DNA from: Micractinium sp. NFX-FRZ
Taxonomy: Eukaryota > Chlorophyta > Trebouxiophyceae > Chlorellales > Chlorellaceae
Assembly: GCA_029339195.1 (NCBI GenBank)
Contig: JAPTJF010000370.1
Coordinates: 1-64,000 of the forward strand
Length of the DNA: 64,000 nt
Direction: 5' to 3'
Shown here: positions 55,019 to 64,000 of the stretch, in pieces
How the letters are laid out: each line of letters begins with the position of its first letter
Numbering within the stretch: position 1 is the stretch's first letter
Notes under the pieces: generated by a model
What the model was told of the DNA's origin: nothing
Databases searched by the model: none
The model's input: the letters and a program-made list of their open reading frames with translations, nothing else
Position numbers and translations under genes: made by a program

Positions 55019-56867
55019 ATGGCGGTTGGTTGCACTGCGGGTGCAGTCGCGGCGCGCCCTTCCGCCCGCTCCCTGCTGCACAGCCGTGCACGCGTCGCCA
55101 GCGTGGCGGCAGCTCCCGCCAGGATGGCGCGCCTTGTGGTGCATGCAGCAAGCGGGGTGCCAGTCACCTTCCAAGTGGAGAAGAAGGTGAGGCCACGAGT
55201 GTTGCAACTGCTCTTTAGGGTTTCTTGGTGCTTGTTCGGGGGGGATTGTTCACGATCCGGTTCAGATGGGATCTGCGGTGCAGGCCTGCCAGCCAGCTGT
55301 CGGCCGCATCAGACGGCCAGAAGGCTGAGGGCAAGGCAGGAACGCCCACATGTGGTATGGGCAGGATGGGCCGACATTGCAACCACTACATTTCACTTGC
55401 AGCGGCATTTTTCAAGCTGCCTCCTGTCTGCATGCCACGCATGTAACAATGCGCTGGCAACCGCCGATGGCTGCAGGCTGCGCCCGGGGAGCATGTGCGA
55501 GTGGTGGGCGGCCCACGGTGAGCTTGACCACCTGAGGCAGGCGCTCAGCAGCTGCCTGGCCTGTGGAGAGCGCTTGCTGCCCATGTGCCGTTGCCAGCTG
55601 GCCTGCTCCCGTGCTTGCCCAGTCCCTGCCTGCCTGCCCCTCCCCCCTGCCCGCCTTATCCGCTCGTGCTGCCTACCAGGTCTGCAACAATGGGGGAAAT
55701 GCGAAACTCTTGTCTCGTCCTCTCCCTCCATCTGGCCACCTCACCCCCCTGCTTGCCACCTCAGCCGGCACCTCACCTGCCTGCCGCTGCACCCCGCTGC
55801 CCGCAGGGTGCTGGGCGAGTGGGATGTCGGCCGGGGCGCCGCGCTGGCGCCGCCGCCCGCTGGCGGCAGCACGTGGAGCGGCACGGTGGAGGGGCTGCAA
55901 GTGGGCTCCGCCTTCAACTTCAAGTTTGTGCTGGTGCCAGGCGACGCAGGCGCGGCAGCGGTGGTCGACGCCAGGTCAGCACCACGTGGGCAGGGTGGGG
56001 CAAGGGCGGCGCAGATGAGTCGGTGGTTGGCGCGAGGTCAGTGTGCTGGAGGGAGGCAGACTGCAGCGGGATGGCTTGTGGAGGTGCAGACCTCACCATG
56101 AACATCGTTGGCGGTGTACTGCAGCTTCTGGTGCACCCCGCGTCATACCTTACAGTGCTGCATGGCAGCTGGCGGGCCGGTGCCCCTCTACCCATCGTCC
56201 TTCATCCATGCTCAACGGTGTGCCTTTCTGTCTTCCTTGCTCTCCTGCAGCGCTGCCGAGTGGGAGAGCATACCCGACCGCACTTTCCAGCCGGGAGGGG
56301 CCCAGACCATCACGGCTGTGTGGAACACGGCTGGGTTTGAGGCGGGGCCCGCCGCACCGGGCACCGGCGGCAGCAGGGGTCACCAGGCAAGGACTCAGCT
56401 GCCGCTCAGCGTGGCGCGCCATGCCGTGCCGTACTGTGCGGCGCACCCCCGAGCTTGCAACCCCTGCCACCTGCCCGCTGTGCTGTGCTTGCGTTCGTGG
56501 CCTGACAGCAGAGCCAGCCTTCAGCTGCTCCCTGCCTGCTGTAGCGTACAATTGCCCTGCACTGCTCACTTGCCGCTTGCGCGCCTCACACGCCACCCTG
56601 CCTGCCTGTCCTGTGTGTCGGACGTTGTTTTCTTTTATACAATCATTGCCCGGGTGCTGCACCTCGATTTGGTAGTTGGTGCCTGTGGCCTCATCTCCTG
56701 CCGCCTCCCAACCACTCGCGCCGTGGGGCTGTAACAAGTCCCCCCTATTTTTTGATGTGCAGGGTAGCTCCCATGCCCATGGGATTGAGGGCGAGGTGGG
56801 CAGCCGGCTGGAGGCAACCCTGCGCCGCCTGGCGACCGAAGCTCTGTCCTCACGTGCCGCCCGCTGA
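55019..56867 (+). CDS. Small plastid CBM20 starch-binding protein
   Basis: Exons 55019..55186, 55477..55517, 55807..55974, 56251..56386, 56763..56867 give 205 residues. The first ~46 residues (MAVGCTAGAVAARPSARSLL...) are Arg/Ser/Ala-rich without acidic residues, a likely plastid transit peptide. A CBM20 starch-binding domain follows: VPVTFQVEK, GEHVRVVGGPRVLGEWDVG, ALAPPPAGGSTWSGTVEGL, FNFKFVLV, then WESIPDRTF...ITAVW. The 41-nt second exon is needed to supply HVRVVGG, the strand preceding the LGEWD turn, and phases agree. No enzyme domain is attached, only a short helical C-terminus (RLEATLRRLATEALSSRAAR). Stand-alone CBM20 proteins in algae may tether factors to starch or the pyrenoid sheath; this is inference. 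Intron 4 begins GC (CAG|GCAAGG at 56387). Confidence 0.85.
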
Positions 56868-57537
56868 ACGCACTGCCAGCAACGCCCTTAGCACCCCCAG
56901 AAGGGCGTGATGGAGCGGGCAGCGGTCTGTGAGTGGCAGGCACGCCAGACACAATCTGTGCGGCGTGGCCAGGAGCACTTGACTTTACCCTGATCACCCT
57001 GCTGCGCGCCTGCAGCACAACCATGCTGCCGTAGTGTCATTTCCTTTTGTTGAGACGCTTGCGCGCCGCAATGTGCCATACAGCAACAGTTGAAGAGCCG
57101 TTTTGTGAGAAGAGGGCACAAGAAGCAGCAGGATGAGACGACGACGCTGGGGGCGGGCCAGGCAAAGGGGAAGGGATGTAGGCGCTGGATCGGGCGGCAG
57201 GTGCTGCACCAGGCGGCCTGCTTGATGGGTGGAGCGCGCCAGGTGGCAGGCAGAGCACGGCACTGGCCGGGGCCTCAGCTGGTGCCAACGGAAAGATATG
57301 AGGGTAGTTGGAGATTATGGCTGTGGATCAGGTTTTCAAGAAGAAAGGAGCAGCGGGACAGAGAGCAAGGGCGACGTCGTGCGGTGTTCTGAGCACGCTG
57401 GCGGCGGTGCCCTTGCTGCGGCATGCTGTGGCTTGCCGTGTGCCGCGGAGCCTGCTTGGACGCGATCGCACCCTTTTGCCCGATCAAGTACTTGATTGGG
57501 ATTGGCAGGCAGCACAGCTTGCTCAACAACCGCTCAC
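56868..57537. other. CBM20 3' UTR and upstream region of the coiled-coil/J-like gene
   Basis: About 670 bp between co-oriented genes. Several short open frames on both strands, none family-like. Confidence 0.4.
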
Positions 57538-60500
57538 ATGGCTCGGTGGCAGGAGCAGCTGGAGGGTCTCAAAAGCTGGGAGAATGTCACTAAGCCTGCG
57601 GACGTGCGGCCACGTCGGGTAAGCGGGCTTGCAAGACGCGCGGGGACACAACTACTTTTTGAGCATGCGGGCAGTAGCGTTCGCGACCTCTCTCGCAGCG
57701 CTGGCTAGCCTGGCCATGATTCGGTTGCAATGCTTTGCTGCCGGGGCCTTCAACTGCTGAGCGCCAGGGAGAGGGGCGGCAGCGGCATCCCGCCGGTGCC
57801 GCTGGTAGTGCCGGCAGGTCTGCAGCGTGCTTGGGACTGCCGTCACGCTTTTGTGCTGTGAGCCTGTGATCACTAACGCACCTGGCCCCCTGTTCCCGGT
57901 CCTCCCGCACATGCAGCGCGCGGTGATTGAGAAGCTTGAGCAGCTGGGCCTGGCGCCGCCGGTCCTGGCTGAGGCAAATGCCCTGGCCCAGCAGGTGGGC
58001 TGTGCAGCGCCCGCATCCTGCAGCTGCCCTGCATGCCTCCCCCGCGCATGCCTGGGCGCCTGCCATGCTATGCGCAACGTCACTGGTACTCACGCCAGCA
58101 TGCTGTGCGGGGCACAGGCCAGGCGCACCTCACCTTCAAGGCCTCTGACAAGCGCCGCTCTCTCAACAGTTGCAGAATGGTACTTGCATATCGTCACTGT
58201 GCAAAGTCGCAACAAACTGACTTCGCATGTGGTTCTTTTGGGCCGCGCGCTCCTGGCCGCAGCTGGAGGTGCGGCGGCGGCGTGTGACCGGGCAACGCAA
58301 CTTCAGCTACTGCTACCTGCTGCGCAGCCTGCAGCTGGCGGTGACCACGGGGCCGCAGGAGGTGGCGGCAGCCATTGCAGAGCGGGCGGCGGAGGGGCCC
58401 CTGAGGGCCCGCCTGGCCGGCTGCCTGGGGGTGGGCACAGCGGGAGCAGCAGGCTCGGCAGCAGCAGCAGGCTCGGCAGCAGCGGCGACGGCAGCCACGG
58501 CCCCTCCAGCCCCCGCGGTAGCGGGGACAGCAGGAGCGGCAGCAGGGGGCGGGGGCCCAGCTAGGAAGAAGTATGTGATCATCAGGTAGGGGGCTGGGTG
58601 ATGCCATGGCAGCCAGCCAGCCAGCCCAGCCAGCCAGCCAGCTCGCAGCCGATCATGTGCCCCCCTGTCAGCCATGCTGCACGCTGTGCCACTCACCCGC
58701 AAGCTTGGCCCTGCCAATTGCAGGGCGCCAGCCACAGCCACCAGTTTCCTTAGTAGCCAGCCATCCATCATTTCCAAATGTGTCCCATCCCTGGCTGCAG
58801 CTCAAGTGAGGAGGACAGTTCCGATGATGAGGTGGAGCAGGAGGAGGGCTCCTCAGGTTTTGAGTCGGCCCGGGCATCGCCGGCACCCAAGGTCAGACCC
58901 TGGTGCTGCCTGAGCCTGCCTGCCTGGCCTGCCTGCAACTGCCTGTCTGGCTGCCTGCCTGCCTGCCTGCCTTGCCTGCCTGCCTGTGCACCTGCTTGCT
59001 CGCTGCGTGGGCATGTGCGCGCTCGCCTGCCTGCCTGCCCGCCTGCCTGCCTGCCTGCCTCACAGCAGCTCGCCTGGCCATGCGTGCGGGCGAAGGTGCT
59101 GCTGGCGGGCATGCTGGCGGCGCGTCATGAGGCTGTGTGCTTCATGAGAGCACGGCGACACCGTGTTCCTGCCACCCTTGCCCTGTGCAGCGCATGCGGC
59201 CCAGCCCCACCCCTGCCAACACCTCTGACGGCGTAGCAACAGCAGCAGCAGCAGCAGCAGCGACAGCAGCAGCAGTAGTACCGAGTGCCGGCCAGGTGAA
59301 GCGGCCTGTCGCCTGCTATCTGTCCGGCTGCATGGGCATGTATGTTGCAGCTGCTCATTGGCTGCATGCCGGCTTGCAACCCTGCACAAGCATGGATGTA
59401 TGTGGTGCATCGCACCAACACACGAACCTCTCATCCCCTCCTGCAATGCAGGCTGCTGCTGCAGGCGCCGGCCAGCGGCACCGCAGCCCTGGCACGCCCT
59501 CGCCCTCCCCTCCGCCGACGTCCCCCACCAAGCAGCAGCGGCAGCTGCAGGCAGCAGCAGGGTTGCCCGCAGCGGTGGCAGAAGAGCCCCCCGACAGCAT
59601 TGTATCCAAGGTGCTGGCCCTGCGGCGGCGGGCAGCGGCAGCAGAGGCACGGGCAGAGGCAGCAGAGCAGGCACTGGCCCTGCAGCAGCAGCAGCAGGCA
59701 GGCGCAGGCGGGGCACAGCCGGCAGTTGAGCAGGTGGCAGAGCTGCGCCGGCGGGCAGAGGCAGCAGAACAGGCGCTGGCTCAGCTGCAAGCAGGCGCCA
59801 GCGGGGCACCGCCGGCAGCAGCTGAAGAGGTGGCAGAGCTGCGCCGGCAGGCAGAGGAAGCCGAGCGGGCGCTGGCTCAACGGCAAGCAGGCGCAGGCGG
59901 GGCACAGCTGGCAACAGCTGAAGAGGTGAAGGAGCTGCAAGAGAAGATCAATGCCAGTCGGGTGCTGAGGCGGCGTGTCAAAGCGGAACTGGCGGCAGCC
60001 GAGGGGAAGCTGGCGGCAGCTGCGGGGGAGCTGGCGGCAGCTGAAGGGAAGCTGGCGGCAGCTGGTCGTGACATCGCAGGCCTGCAGCAGCAGCTGGCAG
60101 AATCCCAGCGGGCAACGGCGGCAGCCGAGCGCTCGGCAGAGGCGCTGCGGCAGTCGAGGGCAGATATGAAGCAGGAGGCGGCGGCAGCCAGGCGGGAGGC
60201 GGAGGCTCTGCGCTCGGCCAAGGGAGCAGCAGAGAGGGTGGCGGCAAACGTCTGGCTGGAGGCAGAAGCCCTGCGTGCGGCCAAGGCCGCAGCGGAGGGT
60301 GACGCGGCAGCAGCCCGGTGGGAGGCGCAAGGTCTGCACGTGGCCAAAGCCGCAGCGGAGAGCGAGGCAGCTGCAGCCAGGCAGGAGGCGGCACAGACAG
60401 TGGCCGCAGCGGCGGCGGCATGGGCTGCAGTAGCACAGCCAGACGAGGCTACCCTGTACAAGGAGCTGACTGTGCTTTCCAAGGTGTTCCAGCTGGCAGG

Positions 60501-61353
60501 GCACACCATCCCGCCCTTGGACCAAACCGAGGATGGCAAGAAGGCTCGCTTGCGAGCTTGCCGGCAAGCAATCTGCAAAGCCGCTGGCTTGCTTGACACC
60601 TCGAGGGTCGGGCCGGCAGATGCGCGGCAAGCGATCATGGCGCTGCACCCGGACAAGGCGCTGCTATGCTTCCCGCTGGCAAGAGCGGCCTGGGGAGAGC
60701 AGGGCATGGCGATCATACAGAGAGTCACGACGCAAGCCTGCCAGGTCGTCAACAACGCCAAGCATGTGAGGAGGGGCCCTGCGGACAGGGAGGATGGGAA
60801 TGGGATTGGATGGTGAGGAGCAGCGGGTATGCTTGAATGGGGAAGGAGGCAGGATGGTTGGGAGGGGAAGGATGAGCAGGGAATGGGGACTGTGAGGGAG
60901 GGAGGATGGGCAGGAAGGGGATGCGGAGGAGGAGGCGGAGGAGGAGGCGGGGCAGGGGTGAGAGGATGGGGAGTGTTAGGAGGGTGGGGGGAGAGGGAGG
61001 TTGGGGAGGCACAGTGCTTGCGTTTTGGCTGCCCAGGGGTGGCGCCGCCAGGGAGCGTATGCGCCTTGGCATTGAGTGCAGCGCTGCTTGGCAATCAAGG
61101 TGCAGCATTGCACATCAGCAGTCAGTTTACTGGGATGCGGCTTTGGCGTCTTTGTGTGTCCCATAATTTTGAGTGGCCTGTCACCCACTGTCATCCACTG
61201 TCAGATCCCCTCGTAAAAGGGGACCCTTCCCAGGCCCCTCTCTGCTTGCTCCGCTGTGCTTCACATTCGCAGGGCTGCACCCACTTTCTCTCATGTCCTC
61301 CCTCTCTTCACCCCCAGGAGCTGGAGCAAAACAACTGGGCTTACGAAGCCTAG
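57538..61353 (+). CDS. Ala-rich coiled-coil protein with C-terminal J-domain-like HPDK segment
   Basis: Exons 57538..57618, 57917..57994, 58263..58585, 58801..58891, 59191..59295, 59452..60765, 61318..61353 (GT-AG, phases consistent) give 675 residues. Residues 1-140 (MARWQEQLEGLKSWENVT..., RAVIEKLEQLGLAPPV, GQRNFSYCYLLRSLQ) form a helical domain I do not recognise. Next come an Ala/Gly linker, an acidic SSEEDSSDDEVEQEEG tract and a Pro/Ser-rich stretch (SPGTPSPSPPPTSPTK). Residues ~290-560 are a long Ala/Glu/Arg/Gln coiled coil with internal repeats of the type VAELRR.AE.AE.ALAQ..AGA. The end, starting EATLYKELTVLSKVFQLAGH and containing ALHPDKALL with H625-P-D-K628, resembles the J domain of auxilin-like proteins, so Hsp70 recruitment is plausible but inferred. 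The last exon codes only ELEQNNWAYEA. The antisense of exon 6 also has a long open frame, rejected. Confidence 0.75.
58915..59065. repeat. (cctg)n-type microsatellite
   Basis: Runs of tgcctgcctgcc with interruptions fill the intron between the acidic-tract exon and the next exon of the coiled-coil/J-like gene. Non-coding. Confidence 0.85.
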
Positions 61354-61595
61354 ACAGCTGGCAGTGCGTGGCGGCGGTACATTTGGCTGCAGGGTGTGGC
61401 CTCGGAGGTCGGCACCAGCTGGGCAGCAATAGTCAGATAGCAGACCACGTGGCAGTAGACCCGGTGCCGGCTGAGCAGCAGGCATGTTTGGCATGGGGAC
61501 CCCTCGGCAGGCAGACATGATGTGGCCATTGCCAGGTGGAAGGGGCGCTGGTGAGCTGCTGCCGCAGTTGATCTATCTGCATTGCCTTTCAACCA

Positions 61596-61600
61596 TGTAA
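61596..61600 (+). terminator. Likely TGTAA polyadenylation signal of the coiled-coil/J-like gene
   Basis: TGTAA in ccatgtaaacat, 243 nt after the stop codon at 61353 and before the facing ankyrin gene. Position and context fit a green-algal 3' end. Confidence 0.5.
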
Positions 61601-61815
61601 ACATATGTGTCACACGGTTGGGGCACAGGTGGCAGATGCACAGCTGATGGTTTGACAGCCGGCAGGCAGGCAAGCAGGTGCAGGCAAGCCTTCCACGGCT
61701 GCCTGTTGGGGCACAGGCAAGAGAGGCAAGGGGCGGGCATGCCGTTGTCATGGCACCCCTCTGTGTTGAGCACACTTACGCAGGCAAGGCAAGCAGGTCG
61801 TGTGCAGGCAAGTCA

Positions 61816-63928
61816 TCAGTCAATACAGATGGCAAGCAAGTGGTGGGTGAGGTGGGAGGGCAGGTAGATGCGCATGCGGCGCTGGGTGCGGGCCAGGCAG
61901 AGGGCAAACGTGCGCAGGCGGTGGGAGCCAGCTGGCGGGAGGCGCCGCACCAGGCAGCCAGCTTGCTGGGTGGAGTACGCCAGGGCGGCGGGCAGGGCAC
62001 GGCCCAGGCCGGGGCAGGGGGAGGGGACGATAGCCCATTCCTCAGTGCTCAGGGCTGCGCGGGCCATAACGAGATCAGCAAAGAAAGGCAGAGCTCTGGG
62101 GCCGGCTGCACGCAGCGCTGTCAGCACATCTGTAGAAGGGCCAGCAAGTAGCAGGCACTGCACCACTGCTGCACTGCCTTCTTCATCCTCATCCTCATCT
62201 TCAGCGCGTGCACGCAGCACAGCAGCCAGAGGAGTCATGCCGCCCTCGTTTCGAGCTGTGGCTGTGCTGGGCGCCGCAGCCAGCAGCATTTGCACGGCCT
62301 CCAATGGGCGCCAAGTCAAGCCCAGTACTGCTGCATGCAGCGGAGTGTCGCCGCTGGCGTCTGCAGTGCCTGCCGTTTCTGGCGCTGCCCTCAACAGGAG
62401 CCTCAAGGCTGGAGCTGCGCCCCGCTAGCGCTGGGCTGCCAAGAAGAGCGGCGTCCGACCGCGGTCGTCCAGAGAGGTGGCCGTGCCCGGGGCTGCTGCA
62501 AGCAGCAGCCGCACTGCGGAGAAGCTGCCGACATACGCCGCTTCGTGGAGGGGCGTGCGGCCGTCCTCACTTGCCAGCGCTGCAGCCTGCGGGGCTGCCT
62601 CGAGCGCCAGCTGCATCGTTGCTGCGTAGCCGCCGATTGCCCTGTGGGCGACGAGCGATCGGCCCTGACTGTCCGTGGCATTTGCGCCGCCGGGCGCTGC
62701 CTCCAGAAGCAGCTGCGCCGTCGCCATGCGCCCACGCCTCACAGCAGCCATGGCTGGCAGCTCGCCCCTGCTGTCCGGAGCCAGAGCCATGTCTGGCGCC
62801 GCATCCAGCAGCATCCGCGCCCCCTCCTCGCTGCGCGTCTGCGCCACAAGGTACAGCGGGGAGCGTCCAAGGTTGCAGACGCAGGAGGCTGCAGCGGGTT
62901 GGGCCCACAGCAGGTGCGCCATCGCCGACGCGTGGCCCCTCTCGGCCGCCAGGTGCAGCGGGGTGAGCCCGAAACCATCCCGGCACAAAGGGGTGCTGCC
63001 TGACTCTGCCTTCAGCAGCTCGGCAACAACCGCACTGCGGCCACGCCGAGCGGCCCAATGGAGAGCCGTGCTGCCGTCTGAGTCCACCGCCGTGGCCCGC
63101 TCCTCCACCACATCGGGAACGTCCGCCAGCAGTGCTAGCACCGCCTCGCCATGCCCCTCTGCTGCCGCATCCATCAAGGGGGTGCACCCCTTGTCGTCCT
63201 GTGCGTCCGCCGTGCCAGGCGCAGCCGCCAGCAGCACGCGTACGCTGCGGCATGGCCGCTGCGGGCTGCCAGGTGCAGCGGCGTGAGGCGCTGGGTGTGT
63301 GTGGTTGCCGAGGCGGTGGCGGGTGCCATGGAGAGCAGCAAATTCATAGCTGCCACATGGCCATGCTCACTGGCTGTGTGCAGTGGGGTCATGCCGTCCG
63401 CGGCTGGGCCCGCTGCCGCGCTTGTGCCGCCCGGTGCCGCCAGCAGCGACAGAAGAATGTCTGTGTGGCCTTGCTGGGCGGCCAGGAACGCGGGCGTTGC
63501 ACCCCTGGAGTCTACAGCAATGACCGCGATGGGTGCGACGCGCAGGAGCAGCTGCACAACCAGAGCGTGACCATTCCACGCTGCCAGGTGGAGCGGCAGC
63601 GTGCCCTGGTGACTTAGGGTCAAGGCAGTGCCCAGTGCTGTATCCAGCAGGAATTGCACTGCCGCAGCTGAGCCGTTCATGCATGAGTAGTGGAGGGGAG
63701 AGGAGCCGCTGCAATCTAGTGCGGTGGCTGTGGCCGGGGCGGCCGCGTGCAGTGCCTGCATGGCTGCCAGCTGTCCGCGGTAGGCTGCCACGTGCATGGG
63801 GCACTGGCCGCCTGCGCTGACTGCCAGCGCTGCAGCAGGGTGCCAGAGCAGCATCAGCTGCATCGGGGTGGTTGCGTCCAGGCCGGCAGCTGCGTGCAGC
63901 AAAGTGCAACGCTGGCCCCCTGCACACC
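61816..63928 (-). pseudogene. Ankyrin-repeat protein gene, interrupted (frameshift and in-frame stop)
   Basis: Minus-strand reading from an acceptor near 63928 gives many ankyrin repeats: TLLHAAAGL, PMHVAAYRGQLAAMQALHAA, LPLHLAAWNGHALVVQLLLR, TPLHTASEHGHVAAMNLLLS. Near 63240-63246 the frame is lost by one base; an extra G would restore HAAAVRVLLAAAPG. The next frame continues cleanly (TPLMDAAAEGHGEAV, TPLHLAAERGHASAM, TPLHEAAYVGSFSAVRLLL) to a TAG at 62425-62427. In the same frame the repeats resume (LRLLLRAAPETA, TPLHAAV) and end in a plausible C-terminal domain (ADLVMARAALSTEEWAIVPS, AYSTQQAGCLVRRLPPA) stopping at 61816. The 5' end leaves the window. Either a young pseudogene, two sequencing errors, or a gene ending at the TAG. 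Ankyrin repeats mediate protein binding; the partner is unknown. Confidence 0.65.
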
Positions 63929-64000
63929 CTGCAGTGAGATGGGAAGCACACAACACGGGGAGGTTCAGCGATGTCAGCAAGCAAGATTCATGTATGGCAA

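Noticed and set aside
59431..60648. 405-residue minus-strand open frame
   Set aside because: Antisense of the Ala/Glu-rich coiled-coil exon. Cys/Leu/Pro-rich translation is typical of GC-rich antisense shadows.
59877..61094. Second 405-residue minus-strand frame overlapping the same exon
   Set aside because: Same antisense effect, starting in non-coding sequence downstream; no family match.

Overview
The window is nuclear DNA of a green alga, most likely a trebouxiophyte of the Chlorella/Micractinium kind. Base composition is GC-rich, genes are dense and cut into many short exons (about 110 introns in the models below), and the gene set is plant-like: plant-type phosphofructokinase, plastid FAX/TMEM14 protein, NEF1-like envelope protein, CBM20 starch-binding protein, choice-of-anchor/Ser-Pro wall protein and Chlorella-style ankyrin protein. 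Some 3' ends carry the green-algal TGTAA polyadenylation pentamer. No rRNA, tRNA, CRISPR array, bacterial operon or intact transposon was seen. All exon models were built by eye from splice sites, reading-frame phase and recalled family motifs, not from transcripts.

Layout, left to right. (-) 1-1920 secreted choice-of-anchor protein with a Ser/Pro-rich tail, running off the left edge. (-) 3835-5411 secreted ShKT-ShKT-CAP protein, flanked by two copies of a ~370 bp dispersed repeat. (-) 7144-7696 small TM/coiled-coil protein. (-) 8387-17440 large multi-TM class 3 lipase (23 exons). (+) 18081-19186 FAX-type fatty acid exporter. (+) 20368-22111 Derlin. (+) 22475-25660 HMG-CoA lyase. (+) 26266-34712 phosphofructokinase (21 exons). 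(-) 35328-37577 small hydrophilic protein of eight tiny exons. (-) 38193-46007 NEF1-like membrane protein. (+) 46315-50497 CD36/LIMP-2-like receptor. (+) 51000-52671 SRPBCC-like protein. (-) 52958-54397 Smr-domain protein. (+) 55019-56867 CBM20 protein. (+) 57538-61353 coiled-coil protein ending in a J-domain-like HPDK segment. (-) 61816 to the right edge, an ankyrin-repeat gene broken by a frameshift and an in-frame stop.

The genes do not form one pathway, but lipid handling recurs: a putative lipase, a fatty acid exporter, a CD36-type lipid receptor, HMG-CoA lyase and an SRPBCC-type lipid-pocket protein. Lipase/FAX, NEF1/CD36 and Smr/CBM20 are divergent pairs sharing short upstream regions.

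The most unusual signal is in gene structure. In four genes (five loci) the intron after an exon holds degenerate tandem echoes of that exon's 3' end, often with the 5' splice site. About 7 percent of modelled introns begin with GC, almost always as CAG|GCAAG. There is an 8-nt and a 12-nt microexon. The phosphofructokinase gene carries three inverted repeats in its introns and encodes an enzyme whose GGDG(S/T) motif reads GGQHE.
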